64,000 nt of DNA from Prorocentrum cordatum. Its lineage: Eukaryota > Sar > Dinophyceae > Prorocentrales > Prorocentraceae. The first letter of the stretch is position 1. The number at the start of each line of letters is the position of its first letter. The position numbers and the translations under genes were made by a program. Shown piece by piece: positions 1 to 10,672 of this stretch. Location of the stretch: contig CAUYUJ010020726.1 of NCBI GenBank assembly GCA_963575745.1, forward strand, positions 1,202,469 through 1,266,468, in the 5' to 3' direction. Under the pieces are notes generated by a model. That model did no database searches. It had not been told where the DNA came from and saw only the letters and a program-made list of their open reading frames with translations.

Positions 1-178
1 ATGTCGTCGTCCCCGTCGTCATCGTCGTAGCCGGTGAAGCAGGAGTAGCCGTAGTAGTACTAGCAGTAGTACTAGTAGTCGTAGTCGTATTCGTCGAAGC
101 CACCGTAGTAGCCGTAGTCGTAATAGCCGTAGCAGTATCAATAGTGGTATTAGTACGACTACCACTACTACTGCGACA

Positions 179-212
<34 letters not shown>

Positions 213-231
213 GTACTACTACTACTACTAG

Positions 232-273
<42 letters not shown>

Positions 274-404
274 TACTACAACTACAGGTAGTAGCAGAAG
301 TAGTAACACTAGTAGCCGCATTCGTAGTAGTAGTAGTAGTAGTCGTAGTAGTAACAATAACAGTAGTAGTAGTAGTTGTTGTTGTAGTAGTAGTCGTAGT
401 AATA

Positions 405-438
<34 letters not shown>

Positions 439-450
439 AAGTAGTAGTAA

Positions 451-513
<63 letters not shown>

Positions 514-610
514 TATTAGTAGTAGTAGTAATAATACGAGTCGTAGCTATAATAGTCGTCGTCGTCGTCGTCGTCGTCGTTGTAGTAGTAGTAGTAGTAG
601 TAGTAGACGA
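1..610. repeat. (AGT/TAC)n trinucleotide microsatellite field
   Basis: Nearly pure TAG/TAC/TCG triplets. The orientation changes near 150-290, where ACT runs replace AGT runs. Reading frames across it encode only poly-Val or poly-Leu and are not taken as genes. Confidence 0.95.
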
Positions 611-860
611 GAAATGGTGGCAATCTGGCGTGACGTCGTGACGCCTGTCACGAGTGAGGCGTCGTCCAAACGATCGTTGCTTTGCCTTCTTGGTCTATTG
701 GCCAGCCTGGCCTCGGCGCGCACGTCGCGTCATAATATTCCAAGTGCGGTGCGTTATGTGATGGAAGTCCTCTTCTTATGCTTGTTGCTGTTATACCGTA
801 TGCTCTTCTGCTCCGTGGCACCATCTTATATCTGGATTTAGTATCTTAGCATGTGCTCTG
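611..860. other. Short non-repetitive stretch, no gene recognised
   Basis: Ordinary-complexity DNA between two repeat fields. A 75-codon open frame exists on the plus strand but has no recognisable domain or codon bias. Confidence 0.4.
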
Positions 861-2365
861 TTATGAGTTGCTCAGTGCTGGTGTTCACGTTATGATGAGG
901 TCATTACAGTACATGGTGCCCTGCTCTGTGAGGGCATACTTCTTCAATGTGGGTACAGCTTCGGGTGGTACGTCAAGCTCGTTACCGCATGAGCATCAGT
1001 AGTAAAAGAAATATGCTATACTATGCAAGTTCTGGTGCGCCCTGTTCTCTGTTCATTGCATTACGCAATGTTCTCTGGTACTCTTCAACATGGTAATGTC
1101 TACGGTGTTTGAATACATTCGTTGCCGTCGTGGTAGCAAGGGTAAAACAAGTTCAATACGCTCTGCTATGATCTGTGCTGATATACCACACGATGTTCCG
1201 GTATGGTATGGTGTGCGTTGCTGTGTGCTGGTATGCTCGATGCTGCGTGCTGTAATTCTCTGATATTTCCAGGCATAGTGGTTGAGTATCTCCCAATCCC
1301 TGCTATGATATACTATGTTATGCCGAGATCCGTCATGGTACGTGTTGTCATGTTATGGAAAGCTGCGATTCTGTGTATGCTGTGATGTGTTGTGTCAAGA
1401 TGTGAACTGTTATGCTCGGTTCTGTTACGCTATGTTCTGGGGTACTCTCTTTTTTTTGTGTCACGGTGTGTGGTGCTATGTTATGTTCTGTGTGCTCTAT
1501 GGTGTCATTGCATGGGTTGTCATGCTGTGTTCGAGTATGCCCTGTTCTGGTATGCTAAGTAATGTTATGCGTTGCTCCGTTAGGGTGTTAAGATATGGCG
1601 TGATATGCTATGCTATAGTGTGTTATACCTCGCTCTATCATGGAATGCCTGTTTAATGTATGTAATGCTATGTGTTGTGATGCTGTGCTACGGTGAGATC
1701 TGTGTATGTGGTGTTAAGGTATGTGATGGTGTGGTGTGTTATGGCATGCTCTATTCTTCTATGTCACGAGGTGCGGTGTAATGCCCCGTTCTGTATAATC
1801 CAGTACGTCACAGCTTATGGTGTTACGCTGTGTTACTCTCTGCTATGGTGCAGTATCGTCTGCCGCACTTTGTCATATTATGATGTGTCATAGGTGCTGT
1901 GACGTATATGTCATGACATCTGTGCTGGGATGCTGTGTTATTGCGTGGTGTGTTCTGTCATGGTATGCTATGTTATGATATGGTATGGCATGTCATGTTA
2001 TGGTATGCTATGCTATGATATGTTCTGTGATGTAAGCACAGATATTTCATAGCATGCGCTGTTGTGCCGTGCTGTGATATGATGTGCAATGCCATGTTGT
2101 GTGAGACAATGACATGTTAAGTTGTGGTATAGCCAATTATGTGATTCATTGTTGTGATGACCTTGCTTTGCCGTGTTGCGGAATGTTATGTGCTGTGATG
2201 CTGTGCTTTGGTATGCGTTGGCGTTATGTTACGATCTGGTATGTCATGGTCTGAAGGTTATGCTCGGAACTGTTTTTTAGGTTGTATGGTGTTGTGCTCT
2301 CTTCTGTCACAACGTATGGTGTTGTGCTGCACTGTGTTCTGCAATTAAAAATGCCGCTCTGTCAT
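861..2365. repeat. Degenerate TATGY pentamer satellite
   Basis: The stretch is dominated by diverged copies of TATGC, TATGT and TATGG, for example TGTTATGGTATGCTATGC near 1985-2010. Base composition is much more AT-rich than the flanks. No gene is supported; Val/Cys/Tyr/Met-rich frames are translations of the repeat. Confidence 0.75.
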
Positions 2366-2369
2366 GTTA

Positions 2370-2595
2370 CGATTTGTCGGCGCGAGGCAGGACACTCGGG
2401 GGACCTGGGGATATGGCGGCCGCGGTGTGCAGAGCGGCGGGAGGCGGGCGTCTCGGGAACACTCGGGAGCCCCGGGGATCTGGCAGCCGCGGTGTGCACA
2501 GTGGCGCGAGGCGGGACCCTCGGGGACGCTTGGGGAACCTGACGAGCTGGCGACCGCGGTGTGCAGGGTGGACGCGTCGGGAGGTCTGTTCTTGA
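2370..2595. repeat. 67-bp tandem repeat, about 3.3 units
   Basis: The marker CGCGGTGTGC recurs at 2421, 2488 and 2555, a 67-bp period, with an additional partial unit at the left end. Units differ at scattered positions. 67 is not a multiple of three, so the array is unlikely to be coding. Confidence 0.9.
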
Positions 2596-2965
2596 AATCT
2601 AACGACCCCAGCCTGTGGGGTGGGGAACGAAACGCCCCGATATCCTCGATCGCCTGAGGGCGGCGAGGCGGCGCCTGGCACTGAGGGGGCCCCTGGGGCC
2701 TCGCCAGCACCGCCGCGGGCCCAACGGCCGTCCCCGGGGGGCTGGCCCTGTCCGCGCGCAGGCGCCGACCGCTCGGCTGGGCTGGTTACCGCGAGAGAGC
2801 CCAAGGCGGGGCGGCACCGAGAGGCCAAGGAGGAGAGGGATCGGCGGTATGCATAACCGGAGGAAGGACAGGCGGCACCACCACCACCACCACCACCCAC
2901 CACCACCACCACCACCACCACACCACCCACCACCACAGCGCGAGGCGCCAGTGTGGTCCCTCCTT
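2596..2965. other. GC-rich spacer with (CCA)n tract
   Basis: GC-rich DNA without a recognisable gene, ending in a CCA/CAC microsatellite at about 2876-2935. Confidence 0.6.
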
Positions 2966-3056
2966 GAGTATGTTCAAAGCTGTTGTTGTTAGCGGCGCTA
3001 ATTACTTGAAGCGACGGCGGATCACTTCAGACCAACACCCCTCCGTAAGCTAATTC
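2966..3056 (-). repeat. Dispersed repeat, copy 1 (inverted relative to 53969-54059)
   Basis: The reverse complement closely matches 53969-54059, including the blocks GCTTACGGAGG, GGTCTGAAGTGATCCGCCG and AATTAGCGCCGC. It contains an 8-bp hairpin (TGAAGTGA / TCGCTTCA, one T-G pair). A partial third copy in the orientation of copy 1 is at 53093-53175. Function is unknown; the inverted layout could be chance or element ends. Confidence 0.8.
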
Positions 3057-3261
3057 TTCTCCCCGGGGCGACCTCAGCCCCCCCTCCCCCCTCCCTCCCT
3101 CACCCCTCCTTCTCCTCCTCCTATTCGTCCTCCTCCTATCCCTCCCTCCTCCTCCTCCTCGCCCCATCCTCCCACCACTCCTCCCACCACTCCTTCTCGC
3201 CCTCGCCGCCCTCACCCCCCTCTTCCTCATCTCCATATCCCCCCCCCCTGCGTTCTGATGG
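3057..3261. repeat. C/CT-rich pyrimidine tract
   Basis: Runs of CCTCC and CCCTC on the plus strand with no gene. The same order (dispersed block, pyrimidine tract, ACG tract) recurs at 53.09-53.54 kb. Confidence 0.8.
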
Positions 3262-3345
3262 TGATTTCGATGCTGACCCAGCCGTGGCGATTTGGAACAA
3301 GCCGAAAGACCAGAAAATACACCACACAAAACACAAAAAATGCAA
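3262..3345 (+). repeat. Exon-like block shared with 51298-51400
   Basis: The segment TTCGATGCTGACCCAGCCG is matched at 51304 by TTCGAAGCGGACCCAGCCG. Both could be read as plus-strand 'DF(D/E)ADPAV' and both follow a pyrimidine tract as an acceptor would. It may be a shared short exon or only part of a dispersed repeat. Confidence 0.5.
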
Positions 3346-3374
3346 CCTACCCCCGATCGAACCGTCGAGCATCG

Positions 3375-3728
3375 CTCCTCGACTCCTCGACGACGACGCC
3401 CACGCCGCCGACGCCACGACGTCGGCAACGACAGCGACGACGACAACCACATCGACAACGACGGCGACGACGACGACGACAACGCCGGCGACGACGACGA
3501 CGCGACAACGACACGACGACGACAACGACGACGACGGCGACGGCAACGAGGCGACGACGACGAAGCGACGACGACGACGACTACGATGCGACGGCGACGA
3601 CGGCGACGACACGACTACAACGACTGAGCGACGACGACGACGCCGCCGACGGCGACGGCGACGAGGCGACGACGACGACGACGCAACGACGAGGACGCGA
3701 CGACGACGATGACGGCGGCGACGACTAA
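3375..3728. repeat. (ACG)n-type trinucleotide field
   Basis: Dominated by ACG/GAC/CGA triplets with scattered substitutions. All frames give Asp/Arg/Thr homopolymers, so none is reported as a gene. Confidence 0.9.
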
Positions 3729-4500
3729 CCAGCCTCGAACTGTTCCCTACCCCCCTACCCCGAAGATCGGCAAGCCCAAGGCGACGATAAGGCGATGAGG
3801 CGATGACAATCTTAGGGATGTGCCTTTACAAATTTACAAACACATGTGGGATCCCTGGGATCCCTAAAATTGGCGCCGAAACATAAAGACGCCAATCATA
3901 GGGGCATGGGGGTATGGGGTCTGTTCCAGGCTGGCGACGAGGAGACGACGACGACGGCGACGACGACGACGCCGTCGCTGCCGTCGCTGCCGCCGCCGCC
4001 GTGGCGGCTCGCGCTGCTCGCGCGCGGCTGTGCCGCGCTCGCGCGCGGCGGCTGTCCGCCCGCCGCGATGCGGCGGGGCGGCCGCGCTGCGCTTGCGCGG
4101 GGCGCGCCCGCGGGGCAGTGGCGCGGCCGCCGGGCCGCCAGGCGCGGGGCCTCCCCTGGCCCGCCGGCCCTCCCCTCCCCCCACCCGCCACCCCTGCCCA
4201 CCCCCGCCTCGCCCTCGGGCTCGGGGATTGGAGGGGGGGGAGCCACTGGAAGTCTAAGAGAGGAGGAGAGGAGAGGGGGGGGGGAAGAGAGGAACTGAGG
4301 AAAAGGGGTGGAGGGGGCGGCGGGAAGGGAGGGGCGCAAGGGGGGAAGGGAGGCAGGCTGAGGAAGGGAGGAAGGGGCGGCGGGAAGGGCTGTGATAATG
4401 CGAGATCAAGGGGGGGGGAAGGGGGGGGCGGGGAAGGAAGCGCGCGACACGCGCCAACAGCAATGGAAAATGGAAGCGTGGCGACCCCCGATGGACGGCG
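3729..4500. other. GC-rich and G-rich spacer, no gene recognised
   Basis: It holds a short ordinary stretch (3729-3940), a very GC-rich segment (3950-4240) and a purine-rich GGGGA/GGAAG tract (4245-4445). Long frames here are compositional. Confidence 0.5.
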
Positions 4501-4509
4501 ACGGCGGCG

Positions 4510-4608
4510 ATGACGCGATGACAAGATCGATGCGACGACGATGATGATGATCAGCATGGCGATGATGACGATAATGACGATGATGACGGCATGACGGCAA
4601 CGATGATT

Positions 4609-4639
<31 letters not shown>

Positions 4640-4645
4640 CGATGA
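4510..4645. repeat. (ATG)n microsatellite
   Basis: GATGATGATG runs with a few interruptions. Confidence 0.9.
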
Positions 4646-4915
4646 TCACAATTCGCAGCGCGATGGCGCGTGCGAACACCAAGCGGCCTGCATTGTGCAG
4701 GCGATTCAGGGCCCGACTGGTGCGGGCCGGGTGGGTTTCCGATTCCGAAATTGCTACCCTACGGATGGCCCGGTGGGCCTTGGGCTGGGCTGGGCCCCTG
4801 GGCCCCTGGGCTCCTGGGCTCCTGGGGCCCCCCCAAAAAAAAACACGTGCAGGCAGCCCGAGGCACCTCATGCCCCGCTGCACCACTGCCAAACTGCCCT
4901 CATGCACTCATGCAA
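4646..4915. other. Moderate-complexity stretch, no gene assigned
   Basis: Both strands give plausible short peptide-like readings at about 4660-4770, but no splice sites or domains decide between them. The right part is GGGCCCCTGGGC-rich. Confidence 0.3.
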
Positions 4916-5283
<368 letters not shown>

Positions 5284-5545
5284 CCAGGGCGGCCAGGGTG
5301 GCCGCGCGGGCCCGGCGCGACCTGGGGGCGGGTCGCCGTTGCCGCAGTCGTCGTCGTCGCCTCGGTCGCATCAGTCGTTTCGGAGGTCGTTCGGTAGACG
5401 CGTCGTCGTTTCGGTCGGTCTGGTCGTCGTCGTCGTCTCGGACGTCGTCGCAGCTTCGCTCGGTTCGGTCGCCTCGGTCGTCAGGTGCCAGTCGCCGTCG
5501 CTTCGTCGCCTCACTCGCTTTGGCCGTCGCATCGGCCATCTTTTC
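5284..5545. repeat. CGT/TCG-rich triplet field
   Basis: TCGTCG and CGGTCG triplets follow directly on the CT tract. Such pairing of CT/GA tracts with ACG/CGT tracts recurs at 3.1-3.7, 28.0-28.7 and 53.2-53.5 kb. Confidence 0.7.
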
Positions 5546-5857
5546 GGAGAGGCGGCGGGGAGGGGGAAGACGAGGAGGAAAGGGAGGAAGAATAAGTAGG
5601 ATAAGGAGTAGGAGGAGAGGAAGAGGAGAGGAGGAGGAGAGGAGGAGGAGAGGAGGACTGAGGAGGAGGAGAAGGAGGAGGAGAGGAGGAGGAGGATAAT
5701 GACGAGGAAGAGGAGGAGGAGCCCAGAGGATGGGACGAGCAGGAGGAGGAGGAGGAGGAGGAGAGGAGGAGGAGGAGGAGGAGAGGAGGAGGGGCAGGAG
5801 GAGGAGGAGGAGGGAGGAGGGGAGGGAGGAGAGAGGGGGAGGATGAAGAGGACCTCA
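5546..5857. repeat. (GGA)n purine tract
   Basis: GAGGAGGA runs; probably intronic if the flanking minus-strand exon calls are right. Confidence 0.9.
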
Positions 5858-5858
5858 C

Positions 5859-5982
5859 AAGCCGATCAGCACGCGGCCGCTCGACCCGCTCGAGGTCCCA
5901 GAGCCAGAGCTCGAAGAGCTCGAACTCGTCGAACTCGTCGAACTCGTCGAACCCGTCGAACTCGATGGCAGGCAGCCCAGGC
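5859..5982 (-). CDS. Candidate exon, Phe/Asp/Glu-rich (gene E)
   Basis: On the minus strand the block is bounded by CTGCAG before 5982 (acceptor) and GTGAGG after 5859 (donor), in the middle of purine microsatellites. The best frame has an acidic repeat (EFDGFDEFDEFDEFELFEL) then a mixed segment ending RADRL. The FDE repeat reflects a TTCGACGAG triplet-of-codons repeat, so part may be repeat drift. No domain is recognised. It is grouped with the other minus-strand exons to 9.1 kb by strand and splice style only. Confidence 0.4.
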
Positions 5983-5989
5983 CTGCAGA

Positions 5990-6360
5990 GCCAAAGGGGG
6001 GAGGGGCGGGGAGAAGGATGAGGGGGGACAGATGAGAAGAATGATGAGCAGGAGGGGGAGGGGGAGGAGCGAGTGGAGGACCAGGGGAGGAAAGAAAGAA
6101 CAGAGGGGCAGGAGGCGGATCAGGAGGAGCAGGGGACGGATGAGGAGGAGAGAGGGAGAGAGGAGGAGGAGGAGGAGGAGGAGGAGGAGGAGAGGAGGAG
6201 GAGGAGGAGGAGGAGGAGGAGGAGGAGGAGGAGGGGGGGGAGGAGGAGCAGGAGGAGGAGGAGGATGGAACTGAGGAGGAGAGGAGGATGGAACGGCGGA
6301 ACGGAGGAGACGGAGGAGAGGACGAGAGGGCGAGAGGACGAGGAGACGAGGAGGACGAAC
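5990..6360. repeat. (GGA)n purine tract
   Basis: GGAGGA runs with a G9 interruption near 6233. Frames across it are Glu/Arg-rich homopolymers. Confidence 0.9.
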
Positions 6361-6431
6361 GCCTGCGGCAGCCGCCGGCGGCGCCTCGGCCGCCTCGGGC
6401 GGCTGCGCCTGGGCCGCCTGGGGCGCCTCAC

Positions 6432-6598
6432 CTGCCGAGCAGGCGCCGCAAGTCCGCCCACCCCTCGCGGCGGCGCGCGGCGGGGCGGCGGGGGGGGGGC
6501 ATTGGGGGACGTGGATGCGGAACCATTGGATAGAGAATCCATACTCGTGGAACTCCAATCGTCGATTGGCCACCCTCATCAGATACCCAGCAGGATCG
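6432..6598 (-). CDS. Candidate exon(s) (gene E)
   Basis: Minus-strand segment between a CCCCCAG acceptor (before 6598) and a GTGAGG donor (after 6432). The 5' half reads as ordinary protein (DPAGYLMRVANRRLEFHEYG and so on, ending near SIQWFRIH). The 3' end reads well in another frame (GWADLRRLLGR), so a tiny intron or a frameshift may lie between about 6475 and 6510. The second reading is in phase with the next exon (5982). No family is recognised. Confidence 0.45.
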
Positions 6599-6639
6599 CT
6601 GGGGGTGCCCAACTCCCCCCGTGCCGCCCCACCGCGCCG

Positions 6640-6800
6640 CGCTCGACATACATACATACATACATACATACATAGATACATACATACATACACATACATA
6701 TATACATATGTGTATACATGTATATATAAATACATGTATACATATATGTACATTATGTATTATATTTTCCTATATGTGCATTATATATGTACACACATTA
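6640..6800. repeat. (CATA)n / AT-rich tetranucleotide tract
   Basis: ATACATACATAC repeats grade into ATATATGTACA-type sequence. It is one of few AT-rich spots in the left half. Confidence 0.9.
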
Positions 6801-7046
6801 TATACGTTAGGACGTGGGGACCCGCGGGGGCGCCCTGCACCGGCGCCGGCCGCCCTGCACCAGCGCCGCTCGCGGCCGCTGCAGCACCGTCGAAGGAGCA
6901 GGAACAGGAGAGAAGGACGAGGGCGAGGAGGAAGGGAAACAGGAGGAGGAAGATGAGGAGATGAGGGGGGCAGGAGAGGAGGGCCCCGGAGGGCAGGAGG
7001 AAGAGGAGAAGCAGGAGAACTAGGAGGAGGAAGAGGAGGCGGAGAA

Positions 7047-7077
<31 letters not shown>

Positions 7078-7303
7078 GAGGAGGAGGAGGAGAGGAGGAG
7101 GAGGAGGAGGGAGGAGGAGGAGAAGGAGGAGGAGGAGGAGGAGGAGGCGGAGGAGAGGAGGAGGAGGAGGAGGAGGAGGAGAAGAGGAGGAGGAGGAGGA
7201 GGAGGAGGAGGAGGAGTAGGAAGATTGAGAAAGATAAGGAAGATGAAACGGAGGACGGAGGAGGGGAGAAGAGGGGCGACCTGGCCGCGGCGGCGACGGC
7301 GAC
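6801..7303. repeat. GC-rich spacer then (GGA)n tract
   Basis: 6801-6900 is GC-rich unique sequence. 6900-7260 is nearly pure GGA/GAG. No gene is seen. Confidence 0.8.
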
Positions 7304-7473
7304 CTGGCGGGCCGGTGCATCATGAACCGCGCCGCGACCAGGTGCTTGGCCAGCGAGGCGGGCTCCGTGGTCCAGCTGGAGCTGCTGGAGCTGCCGCCGC
7401 CGCTTTGGCCCTTCGCCCGCCGCCTCGCAGCTCTCCTCCCCCGCTCGACGCACTCCCACCAGGCGTCGGGATT
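7304..7473 (-). CDS. Candidate exon with Ser tract (gene E)
   Basis: Minus-strand block with a CCCCGAG acceptor before 7473 and CCAG|GTCGCC donor after 7304. It reads without stops from NPDAWWECVERGRRAARRRA, through a Gly/Ser tract, to EPASLAKHLVAARFMMHRPA. Trp/Cys/Met content and codon choice look protein-coding, in contrast to the surrounding GGA tracts. Function is unknown. Confidence 0.45.
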
Positions 7474-7489
7474 CTCGGGGCAGGGCGAA

Positions 7490-8171
7490 ATCAGGAGGAG
7501 GAGGAGCGGAGGAGCGAGGAAGCGAGGAGGAGGAGGAGGAGGAGAGGAGGAGGGGGAGGGGAGGAGGAGGGGAGGAGGGGGGGAGGAGGAGGAGGAGGAG
7601 GAGGAGGAGGAAAGGAGCAGCAGCAGTGGGCCAGTGAGCGCAAGCAGTTGAACGAACTACCCACTACCCCCGCCCCCCCCCCCCTCCCCGATTCTGCAAA
7701 CGGCCCGGGGCCCAGGGCCCAAGGTGGCCCCGAGGCCTCAGAGAGCGAGCCATGGCAGCCACATGGCCGCCATGGCCTCAAGGTTCTCCAAGATCGCGCA
7801 ATGTAGTTCAACAGCTTTGCAGCATTGCAGCAAGATGAGGAGGAGGAGAGGACAGGAGGGCTAGGAGGAGGAGGAGGAGGAGAGGAGGAGGAGGGAGAAG
7901 GGGGAGGGGAGAAGGAGAAGGAAGGTGAGGATGAGGTGAGGAGCCGAGGAGGAGAGCGGAGAGGAACGGGAGTGGGATGAGGAGGAGAGGAGGATGATAA
8001 AAAGGATGAGAGGATGAGAGGACGAAAACGAGGAGAGTGATGAGGAGAGGAGGCGAGGAAGAGAGGAAGAGGATGAAAAGGAATGGGGAACTCGAGGAGG
8101 GGGGGGGGGGCGAGGGGCTGAGGGGATAGGGGATAGGGGGGGTCCTCGAGCATGAGGGTGGACGCGTTCAC
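7490..8171. other. Purine-rich spacer, intron-like
   Basis: 7490-7620 and 7830-8150 are GGA/GGGA-rich. 7700-7830 is ordinary sequence; on the minus strand it could encode a short peptide around 'KAVELHCAILENLEAMAAMW', but its splice borders are unclear and it is not called. Confidence 0.5.
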
Positions 8172-8360
8172 CTGCAGCCAGAAGACGTCGCGGGGCTCAG
8201 GGCCGTGCCGCGAGCTCCAGGGCCAGGGGCCGTACAGCGGCGCGGGGACGGCGCCGGCGGCGCCGCGGTTCCGGCCCTGGCCCTCGGCCAAGCGCGTATT
8301 GCACGCCTCCGCGACCGCGGCGCAGACCACCGTGCACACCCTCAGCCAGAAGAGTCTGAC
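8172..8360 (-). CDS. Well-bounded candidate exon (gene E)
   Basis: This is the clearest exon in the chain. On the minus strand it is preceded by CAGCCCAG and followed by GTGAACG, is exactly 189 nt (63 codons, phase 0-0) and has no stop. It begins VRLFWLRVCTVVCAAVAEAC and ends GPEPRDVFWLQ, with a Gly/Ala/Pro linker in the middle. No domain is recognised. Its flanks are pure triplet repeats, which makes the composition change at the borders sharp. Confidence 0.55.
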
Positions 8361-8518
8361 CTGGGCTGCGACAACGACGACGACAACAACGACGAGGACG
8401 ACGACGGTAACGACGACGACAACGACGGCGACGGCGACAGCGACGGCGATGGCGACGGCAACAGCGACGGCGGCGACGGCGACGGCGACGGCAACGGGCG
8501 GCAACGGGCGACGGCGGA

Positions 8519-8551
<33 letters not shown>

Positions 8552-8616
8552 TACTGCGACGGCGACGGCGACGACGACGCGACGACGACGACGACGAGAC
8601 GACGACGAGACTGGAC
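8361..8616. repeat. (ACG/GAC)n triplet field
   Basis: Dominated by ACGACG, GGCGAC and CGACGG. It is bounded by minus-strand exon calls, so intronic. Confidence 0.85.
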
Positions 8617-8671
8617 CGTCGCAGGCTCGATCGCCGACGTCTCGACGAGCTTGCGCACGAGGTCGCAGTGC
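8617..8671 (-). CDS. Candidate micro-exon (gene E)
   Basis: Minus-strand 55-nt block after a CCCCAGCAG acceptor. The frame gives HCDLVRKLVETSAIEPAT and then reaches a possible GTCCAG donor. It is too short for a functional assignment. Confidence 0.4.
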
Positions 8672-8938
8672 CTGCTGGGGCAGGGGGGGGATGGGAGGAG
8701 AAGGGGGAGGTGGGAGGGCGAGGGGCCAGCGAGGGAGGGGGAAAGGGGCAGGAAGGGCCAAGGAATGCCAAGGAAGGGAAGGAAGGGTGGACCGAGGAGA
8801 GAGGGGGAGGATGGGGAGGATGGGGGGGAGGAGAGGAGGGAGGAGCGGGCGGAGGAGGAGAGGAGGAGGAGAGGAGGAAGGGGGGGGGGGTGGGGGAGGA
8901 GGAGGGGGGATGGGGAGGGGGAGGGATGGGGGGGGCAC

Positions 8939-9115
8939 CTGCCAAGCCAGCCCACGACGTCGCGAGGGGCCTGGCCCAAAAGGCCAGCCGTGTGAGAGGG
9001 GCGCGTGGCGTGGGCCCACACCTCCCTGGCCCGGCGCGTCTTCGCCAGGAAGTCGGCGTGCAGCACGAGGCGGCAGCGGCAGCGAACGCGGAGCTGGTGC
9101 CGCTGGCGGGGCCGC
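8939..9115 (-). CDS. Candidate exon (gene E)
   Basis: Minus-strand frame containing LHADFLAKTRRAREVWAHAT and GLLGQAPRDVVGWLG, ending at a CTTGGCAG|GTGCCC donor (8939). The upstream edge near 9115 is uncertain because the sequence becomes Gly/Ala-rich. No family is recognised. It is the most 5' exon that can be supported for gene E. Confidence 0.4.
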
Positions 9116-9262
9116 CGCCGCCGAAGCATTCGGACAGCGCCGCAGCGCGGCCGGCGGCGGCCGGCGGGCCGCGGCCCTCGCGGGGCCCGCTGCCCTGGCC
9201 AAAATGGCTTATCGAGGGTTCGAGTCGGGTTCGAGGGCATCCGAGCCCGTTCGAGACTCGAC
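9116..9262. other. GC-rich stretch with SL-like 12-mer
   Basis: GCCAAAATGGCT near 9197 matches the inner 12 nt of the reverse complement of the dinoflagellate spliced leader, as I recall that sequence. The flanks do not match. It is a possible relict only. Confidence 0.2.
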
Positions 9263-9295
9263 TCGAAACCTTCGAGCCTGGCTCGAAGGTTTCGA
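9263..9295. repeat. Perfect 14-bp inverted repeat, 5-bp spacer
   Basis: TCGAAACCTTCGAG at 9263-9276 is followed by CCTGG and its exact reverse complement at 9282-9295. It lies in a local field of TTCGAG/CTCGAA motifs (9210-9320). Confidence 0.9.

Positions 9296-10672
<1,377 letters not shown>

Noticed and set aside
144-641. Poly-Leu/poly-Val ORFs
   Set aside because: Produced by the AGT/TAC microsatellite.
9210-9260. tRNA T-arm (GGTTCGAGTC-like)
   Set aside because: No cloverleaf could be built around it; it belongs to the local TTCGAG motif field.
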